A stretch of DNA of 64,000 nt from an uncultured Christensenella sp. (GCA_910583855.1 CAJTYL010000003.1:1-64000); one strand, 5' to 3'. Positions 44,823 through 53,072 are shown, counted from the first letter of the stretch. Program-made: numbers and translations. The notes: generated by a model not told the origin, from the sequence alone.

Positions 44823-45314
44823 TTTGTTTCCGCGCGTTTTATTGTAACCCGAAGAAAACGAGCCGTAGGTTAATATGGTATTTCTTTCCAAATCGTTTAA
44901 AGAAGAAAAGCCGCTGCCTTTTAATCCTATCATTTTTATAGTAAACTTATCTCCGTACTTATAATCGGCGTATACGTCTCCGTTTCCCTTGCCGGTAAAA
45001 TGCGCGTTAACGCGGTTCAGAATTTCTTTTCCCTGACCTACGTAATATTTATTTTGGGTTGAATTGAAAAGAATGTAAACGCCTGCAAAGTTCATCTGCA
45101 ATGCGTACGAAGGGCTGCCCTTTCCGCCAAAGCTCTTATTCCGCATAGTGAAGAATTCTTCGGGTGTCAATTCTAAGGTATTGTTGGCAAGCCCGCGTAT
45201 TTGTCGCTTTATGCGCGCTTTTTGCTTGTGTCTGTAATGAAGAATGCTTATAAGCACGGTTAAGCATATAAATATTGCGGTAATTACTATTATAGCGATA
45301 AGCCAGCCGTCCAT
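44820..45314 (-). CDS. Membrane-anchored GIY-YIG nuclease-fold protein
   Basis: 164 residues. The N-terminus is a strong transmembrane helix (LIAIIVITAIFICLTVLISIL), followed by a basic segment (HKQKARIKRQ). From about residue 77 there is a GIY-YIG domain: GVYILFN (GIY), KYYVGQG (YIG), an Arg in RVNAHF, and LERNTI with the metal-binding Glu, as in UvrC-type nucleases. A GIY-YIG domain fixed to the membrane is uncommon. It could cut DNA entering the cell or signal-linked DNA, but no function is known. A weak AAGGAT lies upstream of the ATG. Confidence 0.8.
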   Translation of the reverse strand: MDGWLIAIIVITAIFICLTVLISILHYRHKQKARIKRQIRGLANNTLELTPEEFFTMRNKSFGGKGSPSYALQMNFAGVYILFNSTQNKYYVGQGKEILNRVNAHFTGKGNGDVYADYKYGDKFTIKMIGLKGSGFSSLNDLERNTILTYGSFSSGYNKTRGNK

Positions 45315-45346
45315 TTAAGCATTATCCTTTGTAATTAATCGCTTGT

Positions 45347-45375
45347 ATTCTACTACTAAGAAACAAAAAAGTCAA
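45347..45375 (-). promoter_or_regulatory. Promoter of the GIY-YIG gene
   Basis: On the minus strand TTGACT (45370-45375), 17-nt spacer, TAGAAT (45347-45352), with a leader of about 27 nt. Confidence 0.65.
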
Positions 45376-45404
45376 ACATAAGTTTGCATCATGGTGCAAG
45401 AAAG

Positions 45405-45440
45405 AAAAAACGCGCTGATTGTTTACTCAATCAGCGCGTT
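45405..45440 (-). terminator. Terminator of tRNA-Leu(CAA)
   Basis: AACGCGCTGATTG and CAATCAGCGCGTT form a 13-bp stem over six bases, starting immediately after the tRNA CCA and reading into a T-run on the minus strand. Confidence 0.9.
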
Positions 45441-45527
45441 TGGTGCCGGTGGTGGGGGTCGAACCCACACGGTATCACTACCACGGGATTTTGAGTCCCG
45501 CGCGTCTGCCAATTCCACCACACCGGC
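45441..45527 (-). tRNA. tRNA-Leu (anticodon CAA)
   Basis: 87 nt with encoded CCA. The acceptor stem is GCCGGTG/CACCGGC with discriminator A, the anticodon stem CGGGA/TCCCG encloses loop CTCAAAA (anticodon CAA, reads UUG), and there is a long class II variable arm and a GGTTCGACCCC T-arm. Confidence 0.96.
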
Positions 45528-45538
45528 ACGGCTTATTT

Positions 45539-45567
45539 ATTATATTATAACGGACACTAAAAATCAA
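45539..45567 (-). promoter_or_regulatory. Promoter of tRNA-Leu(CAA)
   Basis: On the minus strand TTGATT (45562-45567), 17-nt spacer, TATAAT (45539-45544); back-to-back with the polA promoter. Confidence 0.7.
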
Positions 45568-45586
45568 GCGTTTTTAATTAAACGTA

Positions 45587-45615
45587 TTGATTTTATTTGC
45601 GGAAAGTGCTAAACT
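45587..45615 (+). promoter_or_regulatory. Promoter of polA, giving a leaderless mRNA
   Basis: TTGATT (45587-45592), 17-nt spacer, TGC-TAAACT with the hexamer at 45610-45615. Seven bases separate it from ATG 45623, so the mRNA should start at the AUG. The extended -10 is the same nine bases as at the RlmI-like gene. Confidence 0.65.
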
Positions 45616-45622
45616 GAAATAT

Positions 45623-48178
45623 ATGGAAAAACTTGTATTAATCGACGGCAACAGCCTTTTAAACCGTGCGTTTTACGCAACGCCCGTGTTTACCACTTCA
45701 AGCGGAGCGCCTACGAACGCGATATTCGGCTTTATAAAACTTTTATTCAAAATTCAAACGGACTTAAAGCCCGAATATATAGTGGTTGCCTTTGATATGA
45801 AGGCGCCCACTTTCCGTCATAATATGTACGACGGGTACAAGGCAACGAGAAAGCCTATGCCCGACGATTTAGCCGTGCAGGTTGAGCCCTTAAAGAACCT
45901 TTTGAAGGCTATGAATATTGCAATTTGCCAGAAAGAAGGTATAGAAGCGGACGATATTTTGGGTACGCTTTCAAAAAAATTCAACGTTCACAGCTATCTT
46001 TATACGGGCGACAGGGACAGCTACCAGCTCGTTGACGAAAAGACCGACGTACACTTCACAAAACGCGGCGTTTCCGACCTTTTAAAGCTGAATAAAGACA
46101 ATTTTAAGGCTGAAATAGGCATAAATCCCGCCCAAGTGGTTGATTTAAAGGCGCTTATGGGCGACAGCTCTGACAATATTCCGGGCGTTCCGGGTATAGG
46201 AGAAAAAACGGCGTTAAGCCTCCTTGAAAAATACGGCACTCTTGACGGAATTTACGACCACCTTGACGAGTTGAAGGGCGCGGTTCTCACCAAGATTTCC
46301 TCCAATAAAGAGCTCGCTTATCTTTCGTATAAGCTTGCGACTATCAATAGAGATTGTGAACTTGATATTCAACTTTCGGACTGCGCAACGCCAAAAAAGT
46401 ACGGCGCTAACGTAAAAAAAATGTTTGCAGAATTTGAATTCAAAAGCTTGCTTTCTTTGAGAATTTTTGAAGAAGCGGAGGGCGAACTTTCAACGGAAAT
46501 TAATTATCCGGAAAAGATAATTTGTAAGTCTTTTGAAGAAATTTACTCTGTTTTAGAGGAAAATAACGAGTTTTCCGTGATATTAAACGACGGTAGCGCG
46601 GGAATTTACGTTGGCGGTAAAGAATATTCCATCGTCGTGTCAACTGACCTTTTGGCGCAGGACAACGTAAATGCAGACGATTTTAACCGCGTTTTAACTG
46701 CGATTTTTTCTAAATCAAAAAACAAATTAATAACCTACGACTGCAAGCGCCAAATGCATTATTTACACGAATTAGGTATCGAATTTGCCTGCAAATTTGA
46801 CGACTTATTGCTTATAAATTATCTTTGCAACCACGAAACCGCTTCGTTATCATTTAAAGATTTGTGCGCATATTACGCATACGATTACGCTTTTTCGGCG
46901 TTTTCAGTGTCGGAAATCTTCAAAATAGCAAGCGCAAAGCTTGAATCCGAAAAAATGCTCGGATTATATGAAGAAATTGAAAAGCCGCTTTTAGATGTTC
47001 TCTACGATATGGAGAGAACAGGCGTAAAAGTAAGCGTAAACGATATGAACGAGCTTGCAAAACAGTTCCGTGACCGTGCGGAAGACTATAAATGGAAGAT
47101 TTACAAGGCTTGCGACAAGGAATTCAACTTAAATTCCCCTATGCAGCTCGGAGAAGTTCTCTATAATAACCTCGGAATAACCGAAGTTAAGAAGAAAAAG
47201 AACGAAAACAAGTATTCAACAAGCGCCGACGTGCTTGAAAAACTCGTTGACAGGCACCCTGTAATTTCCGATATTTTAAAATACAGATTCTACCAAAAGA
47301 TTACTTCAACCTATTTGGAGGGCTTTAAACCGCTCATCGGCAAGGACGGGCTAATTCATACCACGTTCCATCAAACCGTAACGACGACGGGCAGGCTTTC
47401 AAGTTCAAATCCCAATTTGCAGAATATTCCCATAAGGGACGAGGAGGGCAGAGAACTGAGAAAAATTTTCGTCGCGCGTGAAGGCAACGTCTTTATTGAC
47501 GCAGATTATTCCCAGATTGAACTGCGTCTTTTGGCGCATTTTTCGGGCTGCAAAGAGCTGATTGCCGCGTATAAAGAAGGTAAGGATATTCACAGCACTA
47601 CGGCGTCTCAAGTTTTTGGCGTGCCGTTTGAGGGGGTCACGTCCAAAATGCGCAGGGCGGCAAAGGCTGTAAATTTCGGAATTATATACGGAATAAGCGA
47701 TTTCGGACTTGCGCGCAACTTAAACGTGTCGAACGCAACCGCAAAAGAGTATATTGAAAAATATTTTGCAACGTACAGCTCTGTAAAAGACTATATGAAC
47801 GAAAACGTTGAGTTTGCTAAAAAACACGGCTATATCTGTACTTTGACGGGCAGAAAGCGCATAATTCCCGAAATAAATTCGGCAAATTACAATTTAAGGC
47901 AATTCGGCGAGCGCGCTGCTATGAATATGCCGTTGCAGGGTTCAAGCGCGGATATAATAAAAATCGCTATGGTCAACGTTGCAAACGCGCTCAAGGAAGA
48001 GGGATTAAAGACTAAGCTCATTTTACAGGTCCACGACGAACTCGTTTTGGAAGCGCCTGAAGAAGAGGCTGAACGCGCTTCGGCAATATTGAAAGATAAA
48101 ATGGAAAATGCTGTAAGTTTGAAGGTTCCCATGACTGTTGAAGTGCATACGGGTAAGAATTGGTATGACGCGAAGTAG
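45623..48178 (+). CDS. polA: DNA polymerase I
   Basis: 851 residues from ATG 45623. A 5'-3' exonuclease domain (1-290; DGNSLLNRAFYA, EADDILGT, YTGDRDSYQL, DSSDNIPGVPGIG) is followed by a 3'-5' exonuclease-like domain (~290-470) in which the metal-binding DxE motif is not visible, so proofreading is probably lost, as in Bacillus PolA. The polymerase domain is complete (DADYSQIELRLLAHFSG, RRAAKAVNFGIIYG, QVHDELVLEAP). It functions in Okazaki fragment processing and repair. The last 14 bp overlap coaE, so the two are co-transcribed. There is no SD. Confidence 0.97.
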   Translation: MEKLVLIDGNSLLNRAFYATPVFTTSSGAPTNAIFGFIKLLFKIQTDLKPEYIVVAFDMKAPTFRHNMYDGYKATRKPMPDDLAVQVEPLKNLLKAMNIAICQKEGIEADDILGTLSKKFNVHSYLYTGDRDSYQLVDEKTDVHFTKRGVSDLLKLNKDNFKAEIGINPAQVVDLKALMGDSSDNIPGVPGIGEKTALSLLEKYGTLDGIYDHLDELKGAVLTKISSNKELAYLSYKLATINRDCELDIQLSDCATPKKYGANVKKMFAEFEFKSLLSLRIFEEAEGELSTEINYPEKIICKSFEEIYSVLEENNEFSVILNDGSAGIYVGGKEYSIVVSTDLLAQDNVNADDFNRVLTAIFSKSKNKLITYDCKRQMHYLHELGIEFACKFDDLLLINYLCNHETASLSFKDLCAYYAYDYAFSAFSVSEIFKIASAKLESEKMLGLYEEIEKPLLDVLYDMERTGVKVSVNDMNELAKQFRDRAEDYKWKIYKACDKEFNLNSPMQLGEVLYNNLGITEVKKKKNENKYSTSADVLEKLVDRHPVISDILKYRFYQKITSTYLEGFKPLIGKDGLIHTTFHQTVTTTGRLSSSNPNLQNIPIRDEEGRELRKIFVAREGNVFIDADYSQIELRLLAHFSGCKELIAAYKEGKDIHSTTASQVFGVPFEGVTSKMRRAAKAVNFGIIYGISDFGLARNLNVSNATAKEYIEKYFATYSSVKDYMNENVEFAKKHGYICTLTGRKRIIPEINSANYNLRQFGERAAMNMPLQGSSADIIKIAMVNVANALKEEGLKTKLILQVHDELVLEAPEEEAERASAILKDKMENAVSLKVPMTVEVHTGKNWYDAK

Positions 48179-48758
48179 TTTTAAGTTTGCAATAACGGGA
48201 GGAATAGGCAGCGGTAAGTCTACCGTTGCCGGGATTATAAGGCGGCGGGGCTACGCCATCTTTTCCTGTGACGAAATTTACAAGGAGCTTTTATGCCGCA
48301 AAGAATTTTTAAATAAAATTGCAAACGAATTTGACGGTGTAATAAAAGATGATGGAGCGCTTGACAAGGTAAAGCTTTCAAAAATCGTCTTTGAAGATGA
48401 GACTGCTTTGGAGAAGCTGAACTCAATTACACACCCCGCCATAATGGAGGAAGTTTTTAAAAGAAGTAACGGATTAAAGATATCTTTCACCGAGGTGCCT
48501 TTACTGTTTGAAAACGGTTTTGAAAGGTATTTTGACGGCGTTTTGGTGATTTTGCGTAACCTTAACGATAGAATAGCATCTGTTGCCCAAAGAGATAAAA
48601 TTGATGCAAAAACTGTATACTTGCGTATAAAATCGCAGTTTAAATACGATAATTGCGATTTTGCGAAGTACTACGTTATACAAAATAACGGCGATTATGA
48701 TGATTTGGAGCAAAAAGTTCTGCAAATTCTTGAAAATATAGAAGCAAAGTATTTATAA
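48165..48758 (+). CDS. coaE: Dephospho-CoA kinase
   Basis: 197 residues from ATG 48165, inside the end of polA, which places the P-loop (FAITGGIGSGKSTVAG) at its usual position near the N-terminus. FSCDEIYKELL and THPAIMEEV are CoaE motifs, and PLLFENG matches the family. It phosphorylates dephospho-CoA, the last step of CoA synthesis. The polA-coaE order is common in Bacillota. A pantothenate kinase gene (coaX) for the first step lies 11 kb downstream. Confidence 0.94.
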   Translation: MTRSSFKFAITGGIGSGKSTVAGIIRRRGYAIFSCDEIYKELLCRKEFLNKIANEFDGVIKDDGALDKVKLSKIVFEDETALEKLNSITHPAIMEEVFKRSNGLKISFTEVPLLFENGFERYFDGVLVILRNLNDRIASVAQRDKIDAKTVYLRIKSQFKYDNCDFAKYYVIQNNGDYDDLEQKVLQILENIEAKYL

Positions 48759-48786
48759 AAATTTCTTGACTGAGTTTGATTTTAGC

Positions 48787-48815
48787 TTGACAACGTAATT
48801 AAAATATTATAAAAT
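48787..48815 (+). promoter_or_regulatory. Promoter of tRNA-Leu(AAG)
   Basis: Consensus TTGACA (48787-48792), 17-nt spacer, TAAAAT (48810-48815), about 20 bp upstream of the tRNA. Confidence 0.75.
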
Positions 48816-48835
48816 TTATCTTGTTTTTTAATTAA

Positions 48836-48920
48836 GCACTCGTGGCGGAATTGGCAGACGCGCAAGACTAAGGATCTTGTGGTTAACCCCATGCAGGTTC
48901 AACTCCTGTCGAGTGCACCA
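48836..48920 (+). tRNA. tRNA-Leu (anticodon AAG)
   Basis: 85 nt with encoded CCA. The acceptor stem is GCACTCG/CGAGTGC with discriminator A, the anticodon stem CAAGA/TCTTG encloses loop CTAAGGA (anticodon AAG, reads CUU), and there is a long variable arm and a GGTTCAACTCC T-arm. Confidence 0.95.
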
Positions 48921-48928
48921 ACTATAAC

Positions 48929-48966
48929 GCAAGTTGAACCGAGAGTTTAACTTGCTTTATTTTTTA
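48929..48966 (+). terminator. Terminator after tRNA-Leu(AAG)
   Basis: GCAAGTT pairs with AACTTGC over a loop of about 13 bases, followed by TTTATTTTTTATTT. Confidence 0.8.
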
Positions 48967-48983
48967 TTTATAAATTATTTAAA

Positions 48984-49238
48984 TTAATTTCTTACATTGT
49001 TTAATGTTATATTAATTGTAGGATTACTAATCAAATTTTTTCTTGTTATCTTTACTATAAAGCTATTGTCGTTCATTGTTGTTGTAAGCGTGGCATTGAA
49101 CCATTTAAACCAACTAAATAACATCTTATCTTTTTCTTCTTCGTCAACAAATAATTTAACGACGTAATTTTTTGTAATTATCTCAATTTTATGAGTTTGA
49201 ATTGTGTAACAGAATTTTTTTCGTATTTTGGAAATTGT
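48984..49238 (-). pseudogene. Possible gene remnant, unknown family
   Basis: An 84-codon minus-strand frame has no plausible start near its 5' limit but a protein-like composition (KNYVVKLFVDEEE, LFSWFKWFNATL, SFIVKITRKNLI). The only in-frame ATGs are internal. Base composition is more AT-rich than neighbouring genes. It may be the 3' end of a decayed gene or chance; no family is recognised. Apart from this, the 550-bp interval holds only the adhE control region. Confidence 0.25.
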
Positions 49239-49342
49239 TATAAATGTTATTTAGCACTGTGGCGGCTACTTGATGAAATGGGTGCGACACTAAGCGGCGT
49301 ATGTTGTTAATTTACTTAAAAGTTTACAAAATAACAAATTTC

Positions 49343-49376
49343 GGCAACAGTGAAAAATTTTTTTCATAACGTTGCC
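49343..49376. promoter_or_regulatory. Dyad overlapping the adhE promoter, probable operator
   Basis: Nested inverted repeats GGCAAC (49343-49348) / GTTGCC (49371-49376) and TGAAAAA (49351-49357) / TTTTTCA (49360-49366) overlap the -35 element. The arms resemble neither the Rex nor the cre consensus closely, so the regulator is unknown. Confidence 0.45.
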
Positions 49377-49400
49377 ATTATTTCTTTAATTTGATAATAT
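49372..49400 (+). promoter_or_regulatory. Promoter of adhE
   Basis: TTGCCA (49372-49377), 17-nt spacer, TAATAT (49395-49400). A leader of about 65 nt contains AAGGAG seven bases before the ATG. Confidence 0.5.
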
Positions 49401-49471
49401 TATATCGATTTAAAAATATCTAATTAATAGTCGATTGATTTCACATAATAAAAATATTCAAGGAGTACGAA

Positions 49472-52081
49472 ATGGATTTTAAGTTGAACTATGAAATTTG
49501 CGACGGCGTTGAGAAGCTTGAGAGCGAAATCGCAAGGGTAAGAAAAGCCCAATCGGAGTTTGCCAAGTTTTCGCAAGAGCAGGTTGACAAAATCTTTCTT
49601 GCCTGCGCTACCGCAGCGAATAAAGAACGAATTCCCCTTGCTAAGCTTGCGGTAAGCGAGACGGGAATGGGCGTGGTAGAGGATAAGGTTATAAAGAACC
49701 ACTATGCCGCAGAGTACATCTACAACAAATACAGAAATGTTAAGACTTGCGGAATAATAGAAGAGGATAATGTGTACGGGCTTACAAAGATAGCCGAACC
49801 TATCGGAGTTATCGGCGCGGTTATCCCCACGACCAACCCGACTTCAACCGCTATTTTTAAAACGCTTTTATGCTTAAAGACAAGGAACGGTTGCATTATC
49901 AGCCCTCACCCCCGCGCAAAGAACTCCACCATTGCGGCGGCTAAGGTCGTTTACGAAGCCGCAGTTGCTTCCGGCGCGCCTGAGGGAATAATTAGCTGGA
50001 TTGACGTTCCCAGCCTTGATATGACTAACCTTTTAATGAAAGAGGTCGACACCATTCTTGCGACGGGCGGCCCGGGTATGGTCAGGGCGGCTTATTCGAG
50101 CGGCAAGCCCGCCATAGGCGTAGGCGCGGGCAACACCCCCGCAGTTATTACCGAAAGCGCGGATATTCTTCTTGCCGTAAACTCTATAATTCACTCCAAA
50201 ACTTTTGATAACGGTATGATTTGCGCGTCCGAGCAGTCGGTTATCGTTGCGGATAAAATTTACAATAAGGTTAAAAAGGAGTTTGCTATCCGCGGTTGTT
50301 ACTTCCTTGAAGGCGAAGAGCTTGACAAGGTCAGAAAGACCATAATCATCAACGGATCGCTCAACGCTAAAATCGTCGGTCAGCCCGCACACAAAATAGC
50401 AAAGATTGCGGGAGTGGACGTTCCCGAAACGACTAAAATTTTAATAGGCGAAGTGGAAAGCGTAGATATTTCCGAAGAATTCGCACACGAAAAGCTTTCG
50501 CCCGTGCTTGCAATGTACAGAGCAAAGGACTTCACCGACGCTTTGAATAAAGCGGAAAAGTTAGTTAACGACGGCGGTATCGGTCATACATCTTCGCTGT
50601 ATGTAAACGTGATTACGGGTCAAAACGAAATACACGAGTTTTCCGAGAGAATGAAAACCTGTCGTATTCTTTTGAATACTCCTTCGTCGCAGGGCGGCAT
50701 AGGCGATTTGTACAACTTTAAGCTTGCGCCTTCATTGACCCTCGGTTGTGGAAGCTGGGGCGGAAACTCCGTTTCTGAAAACGTAGGGGTAAAGCACTTA
50801 TTAAATATTAAAACCGTTGCGGAAAGGAGAGAGAATATGTTGTGGTTCAGAGCGCCCCAAAAGGTTTATATTAAAAAAGGCTGTCTGCCCGTTGCGCTTG
50901 ACGAGCTTAAAACCGTTATGAACAAGAAAAAGGCGTTTATCGTAACCGACACGTTCCTTTACGAAAACGGTTTTACTAAATGCATAACCGACAAGCTTGA
51001 CGAAATGGGCATAGCGCACAGCACGTTCTTTGACGTTGCACCCGACCCCACGCTTGCTTGCGCGATAGAGGGCACCAAGCAAATGCAGGCGTTCAAGCCC
51101 GATACTATAATTGCTCTCGGCGGCGGCAGCGCAATGGATGCGGCAAAGATTATGTGGGTTATGTACGAACACCCCGAAGTTGACTTTATGGATATGGCAA
51201 TGCGCTTCGTAGATATAAGAAAGCGTATCTATACCTTCCCGAAAATGGGTGAAAAGGCTTACTTTATCGCAATTCCCACTTCGGCGGGTACGGGTTCCGA
51301 GGTTACGCCCTTTGCCGTAATAACCGACGAAAAGACGGGCATAAAATATCCCCTTGCAGATTACGAGCTTATGCCTAACATGGCGATAATCGATACCGAC
51401 CTGCATATGTCCGCGCCCAAGGGTTTGACGGCGGCTTCGGGCATTGACGCTGTAACTCACGCGTTGGAAGCTTACGCTTCGGTTATGGCGACCGACTATA
51501 CTGACGGACTTGCAATTCAGGCGTTGAAGGTAATTTTCAAATATCTTCCCGAAGCTTACGAAAACGGGAGTACGGCGGTAGAGGCAAGGGAGAAAATGGC
51601 AAATGCCGCAACAATGGCGGGTATGGCTTTTGCAAACGCCTTCCTCGGCGTGTGCCACTCAATGGCGCACAAGCTCGGCGCGTTCCATCACCTGCCCCAC
51701 GGCGTGGCAAACGCGCTTATGATGGACGAGGTTATAAGATTTAACTCTTCGGAAGCCCCCGCAAAGATGGGCACGTTCAGCCAATACGCTTACCCAAAAA
51801 CCCTTGCAAGATACGCCGAGGTTGCCGATGCGTTGGGCTTGGGCGGCAAGAACGATACCGAAAAGGTGAATAACCTTATCAAGGCAATCGATAATTTAAA
51901 GGGAAAAATAGGTATTAAAAAGACGGTAAAGGACTACGGAGTCGAGGAAAAAGATTTCTTAGACAGGCTTGATGAAATGGTTGAACAGGCTTTCGACGAC
52001 CAGTGCACGGGCGCAAATCCCCGTTATCCTTTAATGAGCGAAATAAAAGAAATGTATCTTAAAGCGTACTACGGAAAATAA
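49472..52081 (+). CDS. adhE: Bifunctional acetaldehyde-CoA/alcohol dehydrogenase
   Basis: 869 residues, normal AdhE length, no internal break. Residues 1-440 form the CoA-acylating aldehyde dehydrogenase with GAVIPTTNPTSTAIFK and the catalytic Cys near residue 251 (NGMICASEQ). Residues ~450-869 form the Fe-dependent alcohol dehydrogenase with GGGSAMDAAKIMWVMYE and the metal-binding His residues in GIDAVTHALEAYAS and CHSMAHKLGAFHHLPHG. It reduces acetyl-CoA to ethanol and regenerates two NAD+, typical of anaerobic fermentation. AdhE forms spirosome filaments in other bacteria. A kinase-like gene follows after 10 bp. Confidence 0.97.
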   Translation: MDFKLNYEICDGVEKLESEIARVRKAQSEFAKFSQEQVDKIFLACATAANKERIPLAKLAVSETGMGVVEDKVIKNHYAAEYIYNKYRNVKTCGIIEEDNVYGLTKIAEPIGVIGAVIPTTNPTSTAIFKTLLCLKTRNGCIISPHPRAKNSTIAAAKVVYEAAVASGAPEGIISWIDVPSLDMTNLLMKEVDTILATGGPGMVRAAYSSGKPAIGVGAGNTPAVITESADILLAVNSIIHSKTFDNGMICASEQSVIVADKIYNKVKKEFAIRGCYFLEGEELDKVRKTIIINGSLNAKIVGQPAHKIAKIAGVDVPETTKILIGEVESVDISEEFAHEKLSPVLAMYRAKDFTDALNKAEKLVNDGGIGHTSSLYVNVITGQNEIHEFSERMKTCRILLNTPSSQGGIGDLYNFKLAPSLTLGCGSWGGNSVSENVGVKHLLNIKTVAERRENMLWFRAPQKVYIKKGCLPVALDELKTVMNKKKAFIVTDTFLYENGFTKCITDKLDEMGIAHSTFFDVAPDPTLACAIEGTKQMQAFKPDTIIALGGGSAMDAAKIMWVMYEHPEVDFMDMAMRFVDIRKRIYTFPKMGEKAYFIAIPTSAGTGSEVTPFAVITDEKTGIKYPLADYELMPNMAIIDTDLHMSAPKGLTAASGIDAVTHALEAYASVMATDYTDGLAIQALKVIFKYLPEAYENGSTAVEAREKMANAATMAGMAFANAFLGVCHSMAHKLGAFHHLPHGVANALMMDEVIRFNSSEAPAKMGTFSQYAYPKTLARYAEVADALGLGGKNDTEKVNNLIKAIDNLKGKIGIKKTVKDYGVEEKDFLDRLDEMVEQAFDDQCTGANPRYPLMSEIKEMYLKAYYGK

Positions 52082-52091
52082 GGAGGAAATT

Positions 52092-52844
52092 ATGAGTAAA
52101 CAGATTATCTTTTCAAGGGCGGACAAAGAGATTTTCCGCGACGGCGCTAAGCTTATTAAAGAGTTTAACGCAAATTATTCCAAAGCCGAAATTTTGAACG
52201 AAGCTTTAAACCACGCAAGGGTGGAGGAAACGGGCTTAAACGTTCCCAAGCTTCGGGCGGTGCAGGTTGTTGACGGCAAATGGGCGATAGTCCTTGACCA
52301 CGTAGAGGGTAAAACCTTGCAGGGACTTATGGACGAAAACCCCGAAAAAGAGGACGAGTATTTAAATTTTTTCGTCGATTTGCAGAGAATGGTTTTTTCA
52401 AACAAGGTTCCCAACCTTAATAAACTAAAAGACAAGATGCAGGCAAGAATTTCTTTAACCAATCCCATATTGGAAGCCACTACCCGCTACGATTTGCACA
52501 CCCGTCTTGATTCAATGCCAAAGCATACCAATCTTTTACACGGCGACTTCAACCCCACCAATATCATTATCACCAGTGACGGTACGCCCTATATAATCGA
52601 CTGGGCGCACGCAACGCAGGGCAATTCTTCCGCGGACGTCGCGCAAAGCTATCTTCTTTTCTACCTTTCGGGTAAAAAGGAATTGGGCGATAAATACTTA
52701 AAGCTTTACTGCAAGAAAAGCGACACCGCAATTCAGTACGTTCAGCGCTGGATACCCATTGTCGCGGCAGCCCGTCTTGTAAAGGCAAAGGCAGAAGAAA
52801 AAGAGTTTTTGTTAAGCTGGATTGACGTAGTGGATTACGAATAA
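52092..52844 (+). CDS. Aminoglycoside-phosphotransferase (APH)-fold kinase
   Basis: 250 residues behind AAGGAGG, 10 bp after adhE, so very likely co-transcribed. The kinase-like C-lobe is clear: LLHGDFNPTNII (Brenner catalytic loop HGD-x4-N) and YIIDWAHA with the metal-binding Asp. The N-lobe has AIVLDHVEGKTL, the usual hinge segment. The APH superfamily phosphorylates small hydroxyl compounds (antibiotics, choline, homoserine, sugars). Its partner gene adhE suggests a metabolic or protective role rather than antibiotic resistance, which is inference. Confidence 0.88.
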   Translation: MSKQIIFSRADKEIFRDGAKLIKEFNANYSKAEILNEALNHARVEETGLNVPKLRAVQVVDGKWAIVLDHVEGKTLQGLMDENPEKEDEYLNFFVDLQRMVFSNKVPNLNKLKDKMQARISLTNPILEATTRYDLHTRLDSMPKHTNLLHGDFNPTNIIITSDGTPYIIDWAHATQGNSSADVAQSYLLFYLSGKKELGDKYLKLYCKKSDTAIQYVQRWIPIVAAARLVKAKAEEKEFLLSWIDVVDYE

Positions 52845-52846
52845 CA

Positions 52847-52890
52847 CATAACTTGCCCTCACCCTTAGCTAAGGGTGAGGGCAAGTTATG
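52847..52890. repeat. 44-bp perfect palindrome
   Basis: Two 22-bp arms are exact reverse complements with no loop, centred between 52868 and 52869; the central part is CCCTTAG-CTAAGGG. It begins two bases after the stop of the APH-like gene and lacks a T-run, so it is not a classical terminator. Such palindromes are usually mobile repeat units or cruciform sites. Confidence 0.9.
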
Positions 52891-52901
52891 ACACGCCTCT
52901 C

Positions 52902-53033
52902 ACTGACATTTCGAGCATAGCCGAGGAATCTTTGCGCTTTGCGCAACTTTTCACCTTATCGTCATTATGAGCGAAGCGTTAGCCCAGTGAAGAATCTCAA
53001 TTTTCTGAGATATTTCGCATACGCTCAACATGA
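52902..53033. repeat. Nested dispersed palindromic repeats (GTCATT-GAGCGAAGCG type)
   Basis: A half copy GACATTTCGAGCATAGCC-GAGGAATCT (52904-52931) is followed by a full inverted unit: GTCATTATGAGCGAAGCG...GTGAAGAATCTC (from about 52970) and GAGATATTTCGCATACGCTC...ATGAC (to 53033). The arms are imperfect inverted repeats. This is the architecture of the widespread GTCATT...GAGCGAAGCGAAGAATC palindromic repeats in bacteria. No gene is present in 52845-53107. Confidence 0.7.
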
Positions 53034-53072
53034 CAATGTTGTGCAACTCCTTAATATTGCGCAACTTTTTTC

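Noticed and set aside
45391..45612. Plus-strand frame covering the tRNA-Leu(CAA) locus
   Set aside because: It spans the terminator and tRNA on the opposite strand and has no coding signature.
49304..49320. TTGTTAA half-site considered as a Rex operator for adhE
   Set aside because: The second half-site matches poorly at the required spacing (about four of seven bases), so it cannot be supported.
50801..51658. Minus-strand reading frame of 285 codons opposite adhE
   Set aside because: Located across the highly conserved alcohol dehydrogenase domain; no SD and a His/Arg-rich composition typical of antisense frames.
52092..52844. The APH-fold gene as an antibiotic resistance determinant
   Set aside because: The superfamily is broad, the gene sits in an adhE operon and shows no sign of a resistance cassette.
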